A stretch of DNA of 64,000 nucleotides from Chersky-840 sp036511675 (GCA_036511675.1 DATCBU010000054.1:1-64000); one strand, 5' to 3'; numbered from the stretch's first letter, positions 40,751-50,027 are shown. Made by a program: numbers and translations. Notes: a model not told the origin generated them from the letters alone.

Positions 40751-42016
40751 TCAGGAGATATTCAGTATCAGGCTCACCACGGCGCGGTTCTGCGTGGCGG
40801 GCCTGCCGGTGATCCGGATCTTCTGGTCGAGGAGCGTGACGGTGACGGTGAAGTGACCACTTCTCCTCGGCGTGCCCGAGATGACCCCGGTTGTCCTGCC
40901 CATCCGCAGCCCCCGAGGCAGCTTGGCCAGCCACTTGTACGGGGGATTGCCGCCGCTGGCGGCCAGGGTGGCGCTGTAGAAGATGCGGTGGGTTCCCGCC
41001 GGGAGCGATGTGGTCGTGATGGCGACGGGCGGCGGGAAGGTGAGGGCGTTGCCCACGGCATCGACCGCGGCGCAGAAATTGGCCGTGGGACACGACACCG
41101 ACTCCAGGATGTTGGTGGAATCGATGCTGGAGGGGCCCGACCAGCTGATGCCGTCATAGATGAGGGCGTTCCCGCTGTTGTCCACGGCGACGCACACACC
41201 CGACGGTGCACATGACACCGAATCCAGTGCGTGCGCGCCGTCGATGTTCGTCGGGCTGGACCAGCTGGTGCCGTCATAGGTGACAGCATTGCCATTGTCG
41301 TCCACGGCGGCACACAGCGTGGGAGTGGCGCACGACACCGACTCCATCGTGTTACCCGGGTCGACGCTCACAGGGCTCGACCAGGAGGTGCCGTCGAAGG
41401 TGAGCGCGTTGGCGCTGCCGTCGATGGCGGCACAGAAGCCCACCGTGGGGCATGCCACTCCGACAAGGGAATTCCCGGCGTCGATGAGGGTGGGAGACGT
41501 CCACACGGTGCCGTCATAGACCAGTGCGTTCCCACTGTCGTCCACGGCCACGCAGAACGTGTTCTTCACGCACGAGACGGCGCCCAGCGCGACGCCGGGG
41601 TCGATGGGCACGGCGTGGAACCACGTTCCGTAGGCATAGCGCTTCTCGCTTCCCACCCCGTCGACGGCCATGCAGAACAGCGTCGAGGCACACGACACCG
41701 ACGCCAAGCCGCCGTCACCGAGGTCGATGGGATTGGGTGTGTCCCACGTGTTGTTGCGCCTGTGGGTCACGGCGTTCCCGGTCCCGTCGACGGCGATGCA
41801 GAATTTCACCGTGGGGCATGACACCGAGGTGAGCCCTCCGCCCGAGTCCACCAGGGTCGGGGCCGACCACATGCCCGAGGCGAAGGCGGCGCCGTCACCT
41901 GTCGCGGTGGCGAGCGCCGTCCCGGCCACGATGGCGGCCGCCACCATCACGCGGCCCCCCCGGCGCCGCCCGGCGTCCCTCGCCACCCGCCCCCTGGTGC
42001 GCAATCGGTCGAACAT
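40751..42016 (-). CDS. Secreted Cys-paired repeat protein with C-terminal Ig-like module
   Basis: 421 residues by the ATG at 42016, which follows a G-rich ribosome binding site. After the signal peptide come seven repeats of about 40 residues with the pattern SVSCPxxxFCxAVDxxGNAxxYDG followed by W(S/T)SP. Each has two Cys eight apart, suggesting a disulfide per repeat and a seven-bladed propeller. The C-terminal ~85 residues form an Ig-like domain (GGNPPYKWLAKLPRGL, TTGVISGTPRRSGHFTVTV) of the He_PIG type. That module also ends the GH5 enzyme at 60336. It is probably an exported adhesin or binding protein; no enzyme motif is present. Confidence 0.82.
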   Translation of the reverse strand: MFDRLRTRGRVARDAGRRRGGRVMVAAAIVAGTALATATGDGAAFASGMWSAPTLVDSGGGLTSVSCPTVKFCIAVDGTGNAVTHRRNNTWDTPNPIDLGDGGLASVSCASTLFCMAVDGVGSEKRYAYGTWFHAVPIDPGVALGAVSCVKNTFCVAVDDSGNALVYDGTVWTSPTLIDAGNSLVGVACPTVGFCAAIDGSANALTFDGTSWSSPVSVDPGNTMESVSCATPTLCAAVDDNGNAVTYDGTSWSSPTNIDGAHALDSVSCAPSGVCVAVDNSGNALIYDGISWSGPSSIDSTNILESVSCPTANFCAAVDAVGNALTFPPPVAITTTSLPAGTHRIFYSATLAASGGNPPYKWLAKLPRGLRMGRTTGVISGTPRRSGHFTVTVTLLDQKIRITGRPATQNRAVVSLILNIS

Positions 42017-42151
42017 GGCCCCCCCCGCCAATAGCGCTGCTTTACCAGCGTCTACCTGGGAAGACGGTACTCGACGCAGGCCCTGAATGCCCAGGGATGC
42101 ACGAGGGGAGAGATCGACCTGGACTTTGTCACCGCCCCCACGGGGTCCTGC

Positions 42152-43273
42152 TCAGAGCCAGTCCTTGCGCCGGAACACCACGTACAGCCCCACGGCGAAG
42201 ACCACGATGAGGGTGGCCGAGGTGATGAGCCCCGACTCCTTGCCGAAGCCGGGATAGGGCAGGTTCTGCCCGTACCACCCGGTGATGGCCGTGGGCACGG
42301 CGATGATGGCGGCCCAACTGGTCACCTTCTTCATGATCAGGTTCATGCGGTTGCCCTGCTCGGTCAGGTTGGTCTCGACGATGGTGGTCACGAGATCCCG
42401 CAGCGACTCGGTCCACTCCGTGGCCCGGATGACATGGTCGTAGACATCGCGGTAGTAGGGCGCCATCGACTCGGGCACGATGCCGAGGTCCTGGCGCAAC
42501 AGGCTGTTGACCACCTCGCGCATGGGCAGGGTGATGCGGCGCAACAACACCAGGCTCTTGCGGAGCTGGAAGGACCGGCGCTGCACGCTCTCGATGGCAC
42601 CCCGACGGGAGTCGAAGAGCTCGTCCTCGGTCGCCTCGACCGCCTCGTCGAGGGACTCCACGGCCCGGAAATGCCCGTCGACGAGGTAATCCAAGAGCCC
42701 GTAGAGGAGGAATGACACCCCGCAATGCACCAGGTCGTCCGATCCGTCCCACCGATCGACCACCGGGTCGATGGCAAAACCGGGGTCCTTGCGCACCGTG
42801 ATCAGGGCATTCGGGGTGATGAACACCGCGATCTCGTGCGACACGAGCTCCCCGGTCCCGGCGTCGAGCTCGCCGGAGTGGGCCGACATGAACAGGTGCG
42901 TGCGGTACCGGTCGATCTTGGTGCGCTGGGTCTCGTCGAGGGCGTCCTCGATGGCCAGGGCGTGCAGGCCGAACTCGGTCCCGATGACCGAGAGCTGCTC
43001 GCGGTCGGGCGCGCACAAGTCGAGCCACACCACGCAGTCGGTGTCGTCCCCGAGGTGGTCCGAGATCTCGTCGACCGGGAAGTTCTCTTTGACCAACGAG
43101 CCGTCGCGATACAGCCGGGTGCGGGTCCCGGGCTCGGGTCGTCCCTGCTCGACGACGGCCCTCGGTCCGATGGGGTCGGCCGTGGGGGCGATGAGGGGTG
43201 TCGCCACACCCATGTCCACCTGGGCCAGTCCCCGGTGCACATGGGAGCCGGGCAGGTCACGCTTCCGATCCAT
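42152..43273 (-). CDS. CorA-family divalent cation channel (GQN variant)
   Basis: 373 residues. The soluble N-terminal domain includes CVVWLDLCAPDREQL and ALDETQRTKIDRYRTHLFM, followed by the long stalk helix region (SFQLRKSLVLLRRITLPMRE). Two C-terminal membrane helices (about 308-365) follow. The loop signature after helix 1 reads GWYGQNLPYPGFG, with GQN where most CorA proteins have GMN, as I recall for some actinobacterial members. Transport of Mg2+ or another divalent cation is expected, but the altered selectivity motif makes the ion uncertain. The ATG at 43273 has GGAGG upstream. It is divergent from MarR. Confidence 0.88.
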   Translation of the reverse strand: MDRKRDLPGSHVHRGLAQVDMGVATPLIAPTADPIGPRAVVEQGRPEPGTRTRLYRDGSLVKENFPVDEISDHLGDDTDCVVWLDLCAPDREQLSVIGTEFGLHALAIEDALDETQRTKIDRYRTHLFMSAHSGELDAGTGELVSHEIAVFITPNALITVRKDPGFAIDPVVDRWDGSDDLVHCGVSFLLYGLLDYLVDGHFRAVESLDEAVEATEDELFDSRRGAIESVQRRSFQLRKSLVLLRRITLPMREVVNSLLRQDLGIVPESMAPYYRDVYDHVIRATEWTESLRDLVTTIVETNLTEQGNRMNLIMKKVTSWAAIIAVPTAITGWYGQNLPYPGFGKESGLITSATLIVVFAVGLYVVFRRKDWL

Positions 43274-43375
43274 ACGGGCCTCCGCTCCGGCTCTGTGGGA
43301 GAACGCTAATAGCCGGTCCCTTTCAACTCGGGGCACGGCCGGGCCGGCGACGGGTCGGATCGGGTCGGCTCGCTC

Positions 43376-43390
43376 GTTAGATAGTCTAAC
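43376..43390. promoter_or_regulatory. MarR operator palindrome
   Basis: GTTAGATAGTCTAAC is a perfect 6-bp inverted repeat with a 3-nt centre, ending three bases before the MarR start. The TTAGATAGTCTAA form is typical of MarR-family sites. Position and symmetry support autorepression of the MarR-ABC exporter operon. Confidence 0.75.
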
Positions 43391-43393
43391 GAC

Positions 43394-43876
43394 ATGGGGG
43401 TAGAGCCTGAGGACGTCACAGGAGCCGTCACCGTCGCGACCTCCGAGCCCGGATCTTTCGGTCGTGCCGCCGCCTGGCTCTCCAAGCAGGTCGAATTGGC
43501 CCTCGCCGGCGCGGAGCTCTCCCTGCCCCAGTACCGGGTCCTGGGCTTGCTGGCCGAGGGGGTGTCGATCCCCTCGGCGCTGGCCGACCGCCTGACGGTG
43601 CGGCGCCCCACGGTCACCGCCGTCGTCGACGGGCTCGAGATCCGGGGCCTCGTGCAGCGCAGCCCCGGTGACCACGACAAGCGCAGTGTCACCCACACCC
43701 TGACCACCAAGGGCCAGCGGCTCCTTACCAAGGCCAATGCCGCCGTCGATGCCCGCCTCACCGACATCGCCGGCAGCCTCGACGACCCCGCCCTCACCCG
43801 CCAGGCCCTCGACAGCCTGGTGCTGTGGCGCAGCGCCATGCGCGCCTACCACGCGGCGCGCCAGGTACGGCCATGA
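43394..43876 (+). CDS. MarR-family transcriptional regulator
   Basis: 160 residues. The winged helix is clear: LSLPQYRVLGLLAEGVSIPS then ALADRLTVRRPTVTAVVDGL, and the wing EIRGLVQRSPGDHDKRSVTH with the conserved DxR-type loop. N- and C-terminal helices provide dimerisation. The stop overlaps the ATG of the first ABC exporter gene (ATGA), so regulator and pump form one operon. The perfect palindrome immediately upstream suggests the operon represses itself until an efflux substrate binds. Confidence 0.93.
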   Translation: MGVEPEDVTGAVTVATSEPGSFGRAAAWLSKQVELALAGAELSLPQYRVLGLLAEGVSIPSALADRLTVRRPTVTAVVDGLEIRGLVQRSPGDHDKRSVTHTLTTKGQRLLTKANAAVDARLTDIAGSLDDPALTRQALDSLVLWRSAMRAYHAARQVRP

Positions 43877-45735
43877 GCGCGACGGCCCTCCCGGTCACCG
43901 ACGTGGCCCGGTACCCGGCGCCACGCGCCACGGTCGATCCCGATACGACCAAGACGTGGCTGCGGCGGGCTATGCCCATCCTGCGTGCCCATCAGAAGAT
44001 CTTCGTCTTGTCGCTGGTGCTGTCGTTCGGGGGCCTGGTCCTCCAGGTGCAGATCCCCGACCTGCTGCGCAACGCCATCGACAACTCCGTGCAGGCGCAC
44101 ACCGTGCCGTTGCACTTCTACGTGTGGTGGATCCTGGGGCTCGGCCTGGCCGGCGGGCTGGCGGGGTACGTGTCGCGCCTCTTTCTCTTCCAGACCGCGT
44201 ATGAGATCGAGTACGACCTGCGCACCATGATCTACGAGCACCTGACCAAGATGTCGTTCCCGTTCTACGACCGGGTGCAGTCGGGTCAGCTCATCTCTCG
44301 CGCCAACTCCGACATCCGGTCCGTGCAGATGTACATGACCTTCGCGCCCATGATCCTGGTCCAGTGCAGCATCGCGCTGGTCGCCTTCGGCTTCATGCTG
44401 TCGATCAACGTCGTCCTTGCCTTCGTGGCCATGGCGACCATGCCCTTCGTGTTCCTCGTCGGGCACCGCATGCGCAAGGGGATGTTCCCCGTGTCGTGGC
44501 TCATCCAAGCCCGACTCGCCGATGTCGCCACCATCGTGGACGAGAACGTCAACGGCGTGCGGGTGGTGCGGTCCTTCGCGGCGGAGAAGGAGCAGCTCCG
44601 CACCCTGGCCAAGGCGGCCGACAAGGTGCAATGGGGATACGTCAAAGACGCCGATCTCCGTGCCCGCTGGACACCGGCGGTCCAGAACCTTCCTCAGGTG
44701 GGCCTGGCACTGGTGCTCGGCTTCGGTGGGTACATGGTGATCCATGGAACGCTGGGCCTCGGCGCCATCGTCGCCTTCAATTCGTATCTCCTCATGCTCC
44801 AGGCACCGTTCATGATGCTGGGCATGATCATCATGATGGGCCAGCGGGCCGCGGCGTCCGCCGAGCGCATCTACGAGATCCTCGACGAAGAGCCCACCAT
44901 CGTCGACCGGCCCGGAGCGTTAGACCTGGTCGACTGCACCGGAGACATCCGCTTCGAGAAGGTCGGGTTCTCGTACGGTCCTGACCTCCCGCTGGTGCTT
45001 CGCCACCTCGACCTGCACCTGCGACCGGGTGAGACCGTGGCCCTGGTGGGGCGGACCGGCTCGGGCAAGTCCACCGTGGCCCGCCTCATCCCTCGCTTCT
45101 ACGACGTCACCCAGGGTGCGTTCACCATCGACGGGCACGACGTCCGGGACCTCACCATCGAGAGCCTGCGCGCCAATGTCGGCGTCGTGCTCGACGACGC
45201 CTTCCTGTTCTCGGTGTCGATCCGGGACAACATCGCCTACGGACGCCCTGACGCCGACATCGCCGATGTCGAAACGGCGGCGCGCGCGGCGGGGGCCGAC
45301 GCCTTCATCCGTGAACTGCCCGAGGGCTACGACACAGTGGTGGGAGAACGCGGCTACACGTTGTCGGGAGGCCAACGCCAGCGCATCACCATCGCCCGGA
45401 CGTTGCTCGTCAACCCGCCCATCCTGGTTCTCGACGACGCCACCAGCGCCATCGACGTCCAGGTGGAACAGCAGATCCACGACGCCCTCCGGGTCCTCAT
45501 GGAAGGGCGGACCACGCTGATCGTGGCGCACCGGCTGTCGACGATCAGCCTCGCCGACCGGGTCGTCCTGTTGGAGGACGGGCGCATCATCGCCGACGGC
45601 ACCCACACCGAGCTGCTCGAGACCACACCGCAGTACGCCGAGGTCCTGGCCCAGGCCGAGCCCGACGCCGCCGCCGCCGCCGCACTGGGGCTCACCGATG
45701 GCCACAGCCCTGCCAGCGGGAACGGGGCCCACTGA
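43873..45735 (+). CDS. ABC exporter half-transporter, degenerate ATPase site subunit
   Basis: 620 residues: a six-helix type I exporter domain (about 25-335) and an ATPase domain (about 360-600). Walker A is GRTGSGKST, the signature is LSGGQRQ, and the switch His is in IVAHRLSTI. Walker B reads ILVLDDATSAID, with Asp in place of the catalytic Glu, and the Q-loop reads VVLDDAFLF without the usual Gln. These changes mark the degenerate-site subunit of heterodimeric exporters such as TM287/288. The stop shares a base with the next ATG (TGATG). It probably exports a drug or lipid together with the next gene product. Confidence 0.93.
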   Translation: MSATALPVTDVARYPAPRATVDPDTTKTWLRRAMPILRAHQKIFVLSLVLSFGGLVLQVQIPDLLRNAIDNSVQAHTVPLHFYVWWILGLGLAGGLAGYVSRLFLFQTAYEIEYDLRTMIYEHLTKMSFPFYDRVQSGQLISRANSDIRSVQMYMTFAPMILVQCSIALVAFGFMLSINVVLAFVAMATMPFVFLVGHRMRKGMFPVSWLIQARLADVATIVDENVNGVRVVRSFAAEKEQLRTLAKAADKVQWGYVKDADLRARWTPAVQNLPQVGLALVLGFGGYMVIHGTLGLGAIVAFNSYLLMLQAPFMMLGMIIMMGQRAAASAERIYEILDEEPTIVDRPGALDLVDCTGDIRFEKVGFSYGPDLPLVLRHLDLHLRPGETVALVGRTGSGKSTVARLIPRFYDVTQGAFTIDGHDVRDLTIESLRANVGVVLDDAFLFSVSIRDNIAYGRPDADIADVETAARAAGADAFIRELPEGYDTVVGERGYTLSGGQRQRITIARTLLVNPPILVLDDATSAIDVQVEQQIHDALRVLMEGRTTLIVAHRLSTISLADRVVLLEDGRIIADGTHTELLETTPQYAEVLAQAEPDAAAAAALGLTDGHSPASGNGAH

Positions 45736-47684
45736 TGGGATTCGGCGGGTGGGGTGGCGGGCCCATGTTCGGTGGCGGTGGACGTCCCGGTGCCCCGGCC
45801 GCGCCCGGGCTGCCCTTCGGGGGGATCCCCTCCGAGCTCCAGGACGGGGTCGACGCCCTGCTGACCGAGGAGCCCGAACACGGCGAGCCCGACGTGGCGT
45901 TCTCCCAACAACAGAGCGCCAAGGAACGGCGCCGGCTCAGCCTGCGGGGACTTCTCATCGAGTACCCCCGCATGCTGGTGACGTCCACCATTCTCGTGAT
46001 CGTCACCAGCGTGGCGCTGCAGGCGGGCCCGAAGCTCACCCAGCTCGCCATCGACAAAGGCATGATCCCCGGTCACCGCCACCTCAGCACCGTGGTCGTC
46101 ATCGCCGTCATCTATCTGGCTTTCGTGGCGTTCACCTCGGTGACCCAACGAGCCCTGGTGAGGGTCACCGGCCGGCTGGCGGCGGGAGTGATGAACGACC
46201 TCCGGGTCAAGGTCTTCTCGCATCTGCAGCGACTGTCGCTCGACTTCTTCACCGCCGAGAAGGCCGGCGTGATCATGACCCGCATGACCAGCGACATCGA
46301 GAACCTCCAGCAGCTGCTCCAAGACGGCCTGGCCCAGTTCGCCATCCAGGGCCTCACCATGATCGTCATCACGGTCATCCTCTTCACCACCAACGTCACG
46401 CTGGCCTTCATCACCGTGTTGTTGGTCATCCCCGCCCTCGTGCTCATGTCGCTGTGGTTCCGGGTGGCGTCGGAGCGGGGATACGACCGGGTGCGCGACG
46501 GCATCGCCAACGTCATGGCCGATCTCTCCGAGAGCCTGCACGGCGTGCGGGTGGTCACCGCCCACAACCGCCAGCGGTTCAACATCGTGCATCACAGAAA
46601 CGTCGTGGGTGAATACCGCGACGCCAACATCTACACCGCGCACATCAATGCCATCTACGGCCCCGGAACCCAGCTCGTGGGATGGCTGGGCCAGGCGGCG
46701 CTCCTCGGCATCGGCGGGGAGATGGTCGTGCACAAGTCGCTCAGCATCGGCGCCCTGGTGGCTTTCTTCTTGTACCTGAACCGCTTCTTCGCCCCCATCC
46801 AGCTTCTCGTGCAGCAGTACAACAGCTACCAGCAAGGCCAGGCCTCGGTCATCAAGCTGCGCACCCTGCTGTCGACCGAGCCAACGGTCACCGAGGCCCC
46901 CGACGCGGTCGAGCTCCCCCTCATCGAGGGCGAGATCGTCTTCGACAACGTGACCTTCGGCTACGACCCCGACGTGCCCGTGCTCCGCGACGTCAACCTG
47001 CGCATCGCGCCGGGCGAGACGGTGGCCTTCGTCGGCCCCACCGGGGCGGGCAAGTCCACCCTGGCCAAGTTGATCACCCGCTTCTACGACCCCACCGCCG
47101 GGCATGTGTGCATCGACGGCCACGACATCGAAGGCGTGACGCTGGACTCGCTTCGTCGCCAGCTCGGCGTCGTGCCCCAGGAGCCGTTCCTCTTCGCCGG
47201 CACCATCCGCGACAACCTGGCCTTCGCCCGACCGTCGGCATCCGACGCCGAGGTGGCCGAGGCGGTGCGGGCCGTGGGGCTCGGCGAGCTGGTCGAGCGC
47301 ATGCCCCAGGGCGTCGACACCGTCGTCCACGAGCGGGGCCAATCCCTGTCGTCGGGTGAGCGCCAGCTCATCGCCCTGGGCCGGGCCTTCCTGGCCCATC
47401 CCCGCGTGCTCGTGTTGGACGAGGCCACCTCCAACCTCGACCTGCAGTCCGAGACCCGAGTCGAGGCCGCTCTCGATGTCCTGCTCGAGGCGCGCACCGC
47501 GGTGCTTATCGCCCACCGCCTGTCCACCGCCATGAAGGCGGACCGCATCGTGGTCGTGGACCACGGGCGCATCGTGGAGTCGGGCCCCCACGCCGACCTC
47601 GTGGCCCGCGGGGGTCGGTACGCCGAGATGTACGCGGCATGGGTGAACCAGGCCGAGCACGGCGCCGACATCACGGCTTCGTAG
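45735..47684 (+). CDS. ABC exporter half-transporter, catalytic Walker B subunit
   Basis: 649 residues. A Gly/Pro-rich N-terminus (MGFGGWGGGPMFGGGG) and a hydrophilic stretch precede the six-helix exporter domain (about 75-370) and the ATPase domain (about 395-630). Walker A is GPTGAGKST, the Q-loop VVPQEPFLF, Walker B VLVLDEATSNLD with the catalytic Glu, and the switch His is in IAHRLST. The signature is LSSGERQ, not LSGGQRQ. The altered signature would face the degenerate Walker B of the partner, leaving one working and one weak site, as in known heterodimers. It is translationally coupled to the partner. Confidence 0.93.
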   Translation: MGFGGWGGGPMFGGGGRPGAPAAPGLPFGGIPSELQDGVDALLTEEPEHGEPDVAFSQQQSAKERRRLSLRGLLIEYPRMLVTSTILVIVTSVALQAGPKLTQLAIDKGMIPGHRHLSTVVVIAVIYLAFVAFTSVTQRALVRVTGRLAAGVMNDLRVKVFSHLQRLSLDFFTAEKAGVIMTRMTSDIENLQQLLQDGLAQFAIQGLTMIVITVILFTTNVTLAFITVLLVIPALVLMSLWFRVASERGYDRVRDGIANVMADLSESLHGVRVVTAHNRQRFNIVHHRNVVGEYRDANIYTAHINAIYGPGTQLVGWLGQAALLGIGGEMVVHKSLSIGALVAFFLYLNRFFAPIQLLVQQYNSYQQGQASVIKLRTLLSTEPTVTEAPDAVELPLIEGEIVFDNVTFGYDPDVPVLRDVNLRIAPGETVAFVGPTGAGKSTLAKLITRFYDPTAGHVCIDGHDIEGVTLDSLRRQLGVVPQEPFLFAGTIRDNLAFARPSASDAEVAEAVRAVGLGELVERMPQGVDTVVHERGQSLSSGERQLIALGRAFLAHPRVLVLDEATSNLDLQSETRVEAALDVLLEARTAVLIAHRLSTAMKADRIVVVDHGRIVESGPHADLVARGGRYAEMYAAWVNQAEHGADITAS

Positions 47685-47735
47685 CGCCGTCTCCGGGGTC
47701 GTGACCCGAGGTGGCCACCGCCGTACGCTCGGTCC

Positions 47736-48101
47736 ATGCCCCTGCGCCTCTACCACCTCGTTATCGATGCCCATGACCCCTGGATGCTGGCTCGCTTCTG
47801 GGCCGCTGTCCTCGAACAGGACATCCTCGAAGAAGACGAGGAAGGTGCCATCGTCGGTGCCGACGACCGCGCCTACCCGGGTCTGTGTTTCTTGTGCGTC
47901 CCCGAGGGGAAGACCACGAAGAACCGATTGCACATCGACCTCGATCCTGACGACCGCGACACCGAGGTCGAGCGGGTGCTCGGCCTCGGCGCCACCCGCG
48001 TCGATGTGGGCCAGGGGCCCGAGGTCACGTGGGAGGTCCTCGCCGACCCCGAGGGGAACGAGTTCTGCGTCCTGGCTCCCCGGCGCACGTTGATCAGCTG
48101 A
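47736..48101 (+). CDS. VOC/glyoxalase-like domain protein
   Basis: 121 residues with the vicinal-oxygen-chelate fold of the glyoxalase_6 type common in actinobacteria: LYHLVIDAHDPWMLARFWAA at the start, RLHIDLDPDD in the middle, and the ending VLADPEGNEFCVL. One domain only, so it would dimerise. The conserved metal-ligand positions are only partly recognisable, and function could be enzymatic or ligand binding. It lies 51 nt after the ABC exporter pair on the same strand and could be a resistance accessory protein, but the spacing leaves that open. Confidence 0.85.
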   Translation: MPLRLYHLVIDAHDPWMLARFWAAVLEQDILEEDEEGAIVGADDRAYPGLCFLCVPEGKTTKNRLHIDLDPDDRDTEVERVLGLGATRVDVGQGPEVTWEVLADPEGNEFCVLAPRRTLIS

Positions 48102-48117
48102 GCGCGGTGCGGGTGCA

Positions 48118-49272
48118 GTGGTGAGCGCGCTGGCGTCGGTCGATGTCGCCGTGGTGGGCGGAGGGTTGGTGGGCACGTCGCTGGCCTACGAGCTGGCCTG
48201 TGCCGGTGCCTCGGTGGCGCTCGTCGACGCCTCGTTCCCGGGACGGGCCTCGGACGCCGGGGCCGGGATCATCTCGCCCGAGACGTTCCACGAGCCGGAC
48301 CAGGAGTGGTTCGAATTCGGCATGGGGGCGGCGCGGCACCTGCGGGCCCTCGTCACCCGGCTGGCCCACGACGGTGCCGACCCCGGGCCCGGGGCCTTCG
48401 CCCAGTGCGGCTCGCTGGTGGTGGCGCTGGCCGAGCACGAAGACCCGTGGTTCACCGAGGTGCGGACGGTGGTCGGTGGTCGGAGCCCCGACGTCGTCGA
48501 GATATCCACCGATGCGGCGCGCGCCATGTTCCCCCCGCTGGGCCGGTTGTGGCGCGCCATGCACAGCCCGTCGGCGGCCCGGGTCGACGGCCGGGCGTTG
48601 TGCGACGCCATCCGTGACGCAGCCATGCGACGCGGCGTCACGCTGGTGGCGATGCAGGCCACCGCCGTCGACCGGCGTGGAGACCGGGTCACGGCGGTGC
48701 GCGGCGCCGACGACGTGGTGCCCTGCGGCGCCTTGGTGCTGGCCGGCGGAGCGTGGTCGGGGGGTGCCACCGAATGGCTGGGGGCGCCGTTCCCGGTGAC
48801 GCCCACCAAAGGCCAGATCGTCCACGTCGTGCTGCGCGACGCCGGGGTCCCCGGCGGCGGGATGCCCGATACCGGGCGGTGGCCGATCGTGCAGCCGATC
48901 CTCAACTTCTATCTGGTGCCGTGGCCCGACGGGCGTGTCGCCTGCGGGGGCACCTTCGAGCCCGAGGCCGGGTTCGACGTCAGGCCCACCGTGGGCGGGG
49001 TGCGTGACCTGTTGCGCGAGTGCGTGGCGATCGCCCCCGGGCTGGTCGATGCCACCTTGGCCGAGGTCCGGGTGGGCTTGCGCCCCACCAGCACCGACGA
49101 TCGACCCTTGCTCGGCCCCGTGCCGGGTATGGCCAACGTGCACGTCTGCACCGGCCACGGCGCCAACGGACTGCTGCTCGGCCCGTACTCGGCCGCCCTG
49201 GTGGCGGCCGGGTTGCTCGGGAGCGCGCCCGAGGTGGTGCCCTACGGCGCGGCGCGCTTCTCGTCGTCGTAG
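48118..49272 (+). CDS. FAD-dependent oxidoreductase, DAO family
   Basis: 384 residues of the D-amino-acid oxidase/glycine-oxidase-like family. The FAD-binding motif is VAVVGGGLVGTSLAYELA near the N-terminus, followed by ALVDASFPGRASDAGAGIIS. Later blocks include LVLAGGAWSGG, PVTPTKGQIVHV, and the C-terminal FAD contact VRVGLRPTSTDDRPLLGPVP then CTGHGANGLLLGP. It oxidises an amine or amino acid, with the substrate unknown. The start is one of two adjacent GTG codons (48118 or 48121), 16 nt after the VOC gene, so the two are probably co-transcribed. Confidence 0.9.
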   Translation: MVSALASVDVAVVGGGLVGTSLAYELACAGASVALVDASFPGRASDAGAGIISPETFHEPDQEWFEFGMGAARHLRALVTRLAHDGADPGPGAFAQCGSLVVALAEHEDPWFTEVRTVVGGRSPDVVEISTDAARAMFPPLGRLWRAMHSPSAARVDGRALCDAIRDAAMRRGVTLVAMQATAVDRRGDRVTAVRGADDVVPCGALVLAGGAWSGGATEWLGAPFPVTPTKGQIVHVVLRDAGVPGGGMPDTGRWPIVQPILNFYLVPWPDGRVACGGTFEPEAGFDVRPTVGGVRDLLRECVAIAPGLVDATLAEVRVGLRPTSTDDRPLLGPVPGMANVHVCTGHGANGLLLGPYSAALVAAGLLGSAPEVVPYGAARFSSS

Positions 49273-49324
49273 AGATCGCTCGCCGTCACCGCCATCGGTC
49301 GGCACCCGAAGATCCCTGGGACGC

Positions 49325-49361
49325 GACGCGACGCCGGTCTCGAACGAGCCGGCGTCGCGTC
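49325..49361. terminator. Bidirectional terminator hairpin
   Basis: GACGCGACGCCGG (49325-49337) pairs perfectly with CCGGCGTCGCGTC (49349-49361) around an 11-nt loop, between the convergent ends of the oxidoreductase gene and the small secreted protein gene. It is a strong 13-bp stem with no obvious T-run. Confidence 0.75.
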
Positions 49362-49404
49362 CAGACCGTGCACCACGGTCGGGTTCGGTGGGCGACACGG
49401 TTGC

Positions 49405-49866
49405 TCAGCTGGCCGAGTGACCGTAGACGTGGTTGACGACCTTGGTCACGGCCTCGAGAAGCACCGCCTCGATCTTGTCCGCCTGGGCCTGGGTCAGCTT
49501 GTGGTTGTCGACAGCTTGTCCGACCTGGGTGTCTGCGGCCTGGACGAGTGCCGACACCACCGTCTGGACATCGACGTTGTGGGCCTGGGCCACCTCGGCG
49601 ATCGACTGCCCCGAGCGCAGTGTGCTGAGGAGATCCTTGGGCGTGATCCCGATGGTCTTGGCGCTGATCCGCACCGTGTCGCGGGCGAGGGCCTTGCGAT
49701 GGGCCCGCAACCACGCCCGCAGTGGGTGGCGCGCGGCGGTGCTGGGACCGGCGACGGCCGACGGGGTGGCGGCACCGGCGGGCGTGGCCAGCCCTGCGCT
49801 CAGGCCGATCCCGGCTACGCCCGAAAGGGCCAGACCGACGGTGACGGTGGCAATCATCTTCTTCAT
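49405..49866 (-). CDS. Small secreted helical protein of unknown function
   Basis: 153 residues. A signal peptide (about 1-33, MKKMIATVTVGLALSGVAG through ATPAGA) leads to a mature helical protein. It contains ISAKTIGITPKDLLSTLRSG then QSIAEVAQAHNVDVQTVVSA, a pattern seen in many exported actinobacterial proteins of unknown role. A second helical unit (LTQAQADKIEAVLLEAVTKV) ends with NHVYGHSAS. The ATG at 49866 follows AGGAG. It shares a terminator with the convergent oxidoreductase gene. No catalytic or metal motif is visible. Confidence 0.8.
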   Translation of the reverse strand: MKKMIATVTVGLALSGVAGIGLSAGLATPAGAATPSAVAGPSTAARHPLRAWLRAHRKALARDTVRISAKTIGITPKDLLSTLRSGQSIAEVAQAHNVDVQTVVSALVQAADTQVGQAVDNHKLTQAQADKIEAVLLEAVTKVVNHVYGHSAS

Positions 49867-50027
49867 GTGAGCTCCTAGGCGAGATGGATGGTGACAAGGT
49901 GCAGTGTGGAGCCACACTGTGAGGATTCCGTGAGCGAACCTCGATAGTCCGATCAGGGTCGGGTCGGGCGGTTGCGGGGGCCGCCCGGATAGAGAGGCGG
50001 CCACCGGTCGTGGCTTAGGCTCCAGCG

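Noticed and set aside
45354..48176. 940-codon frame on the minus strand
   Set aside because: It lies antisense to the second ABC exporter gene, the end of the first and the VOC gene; no motifs.
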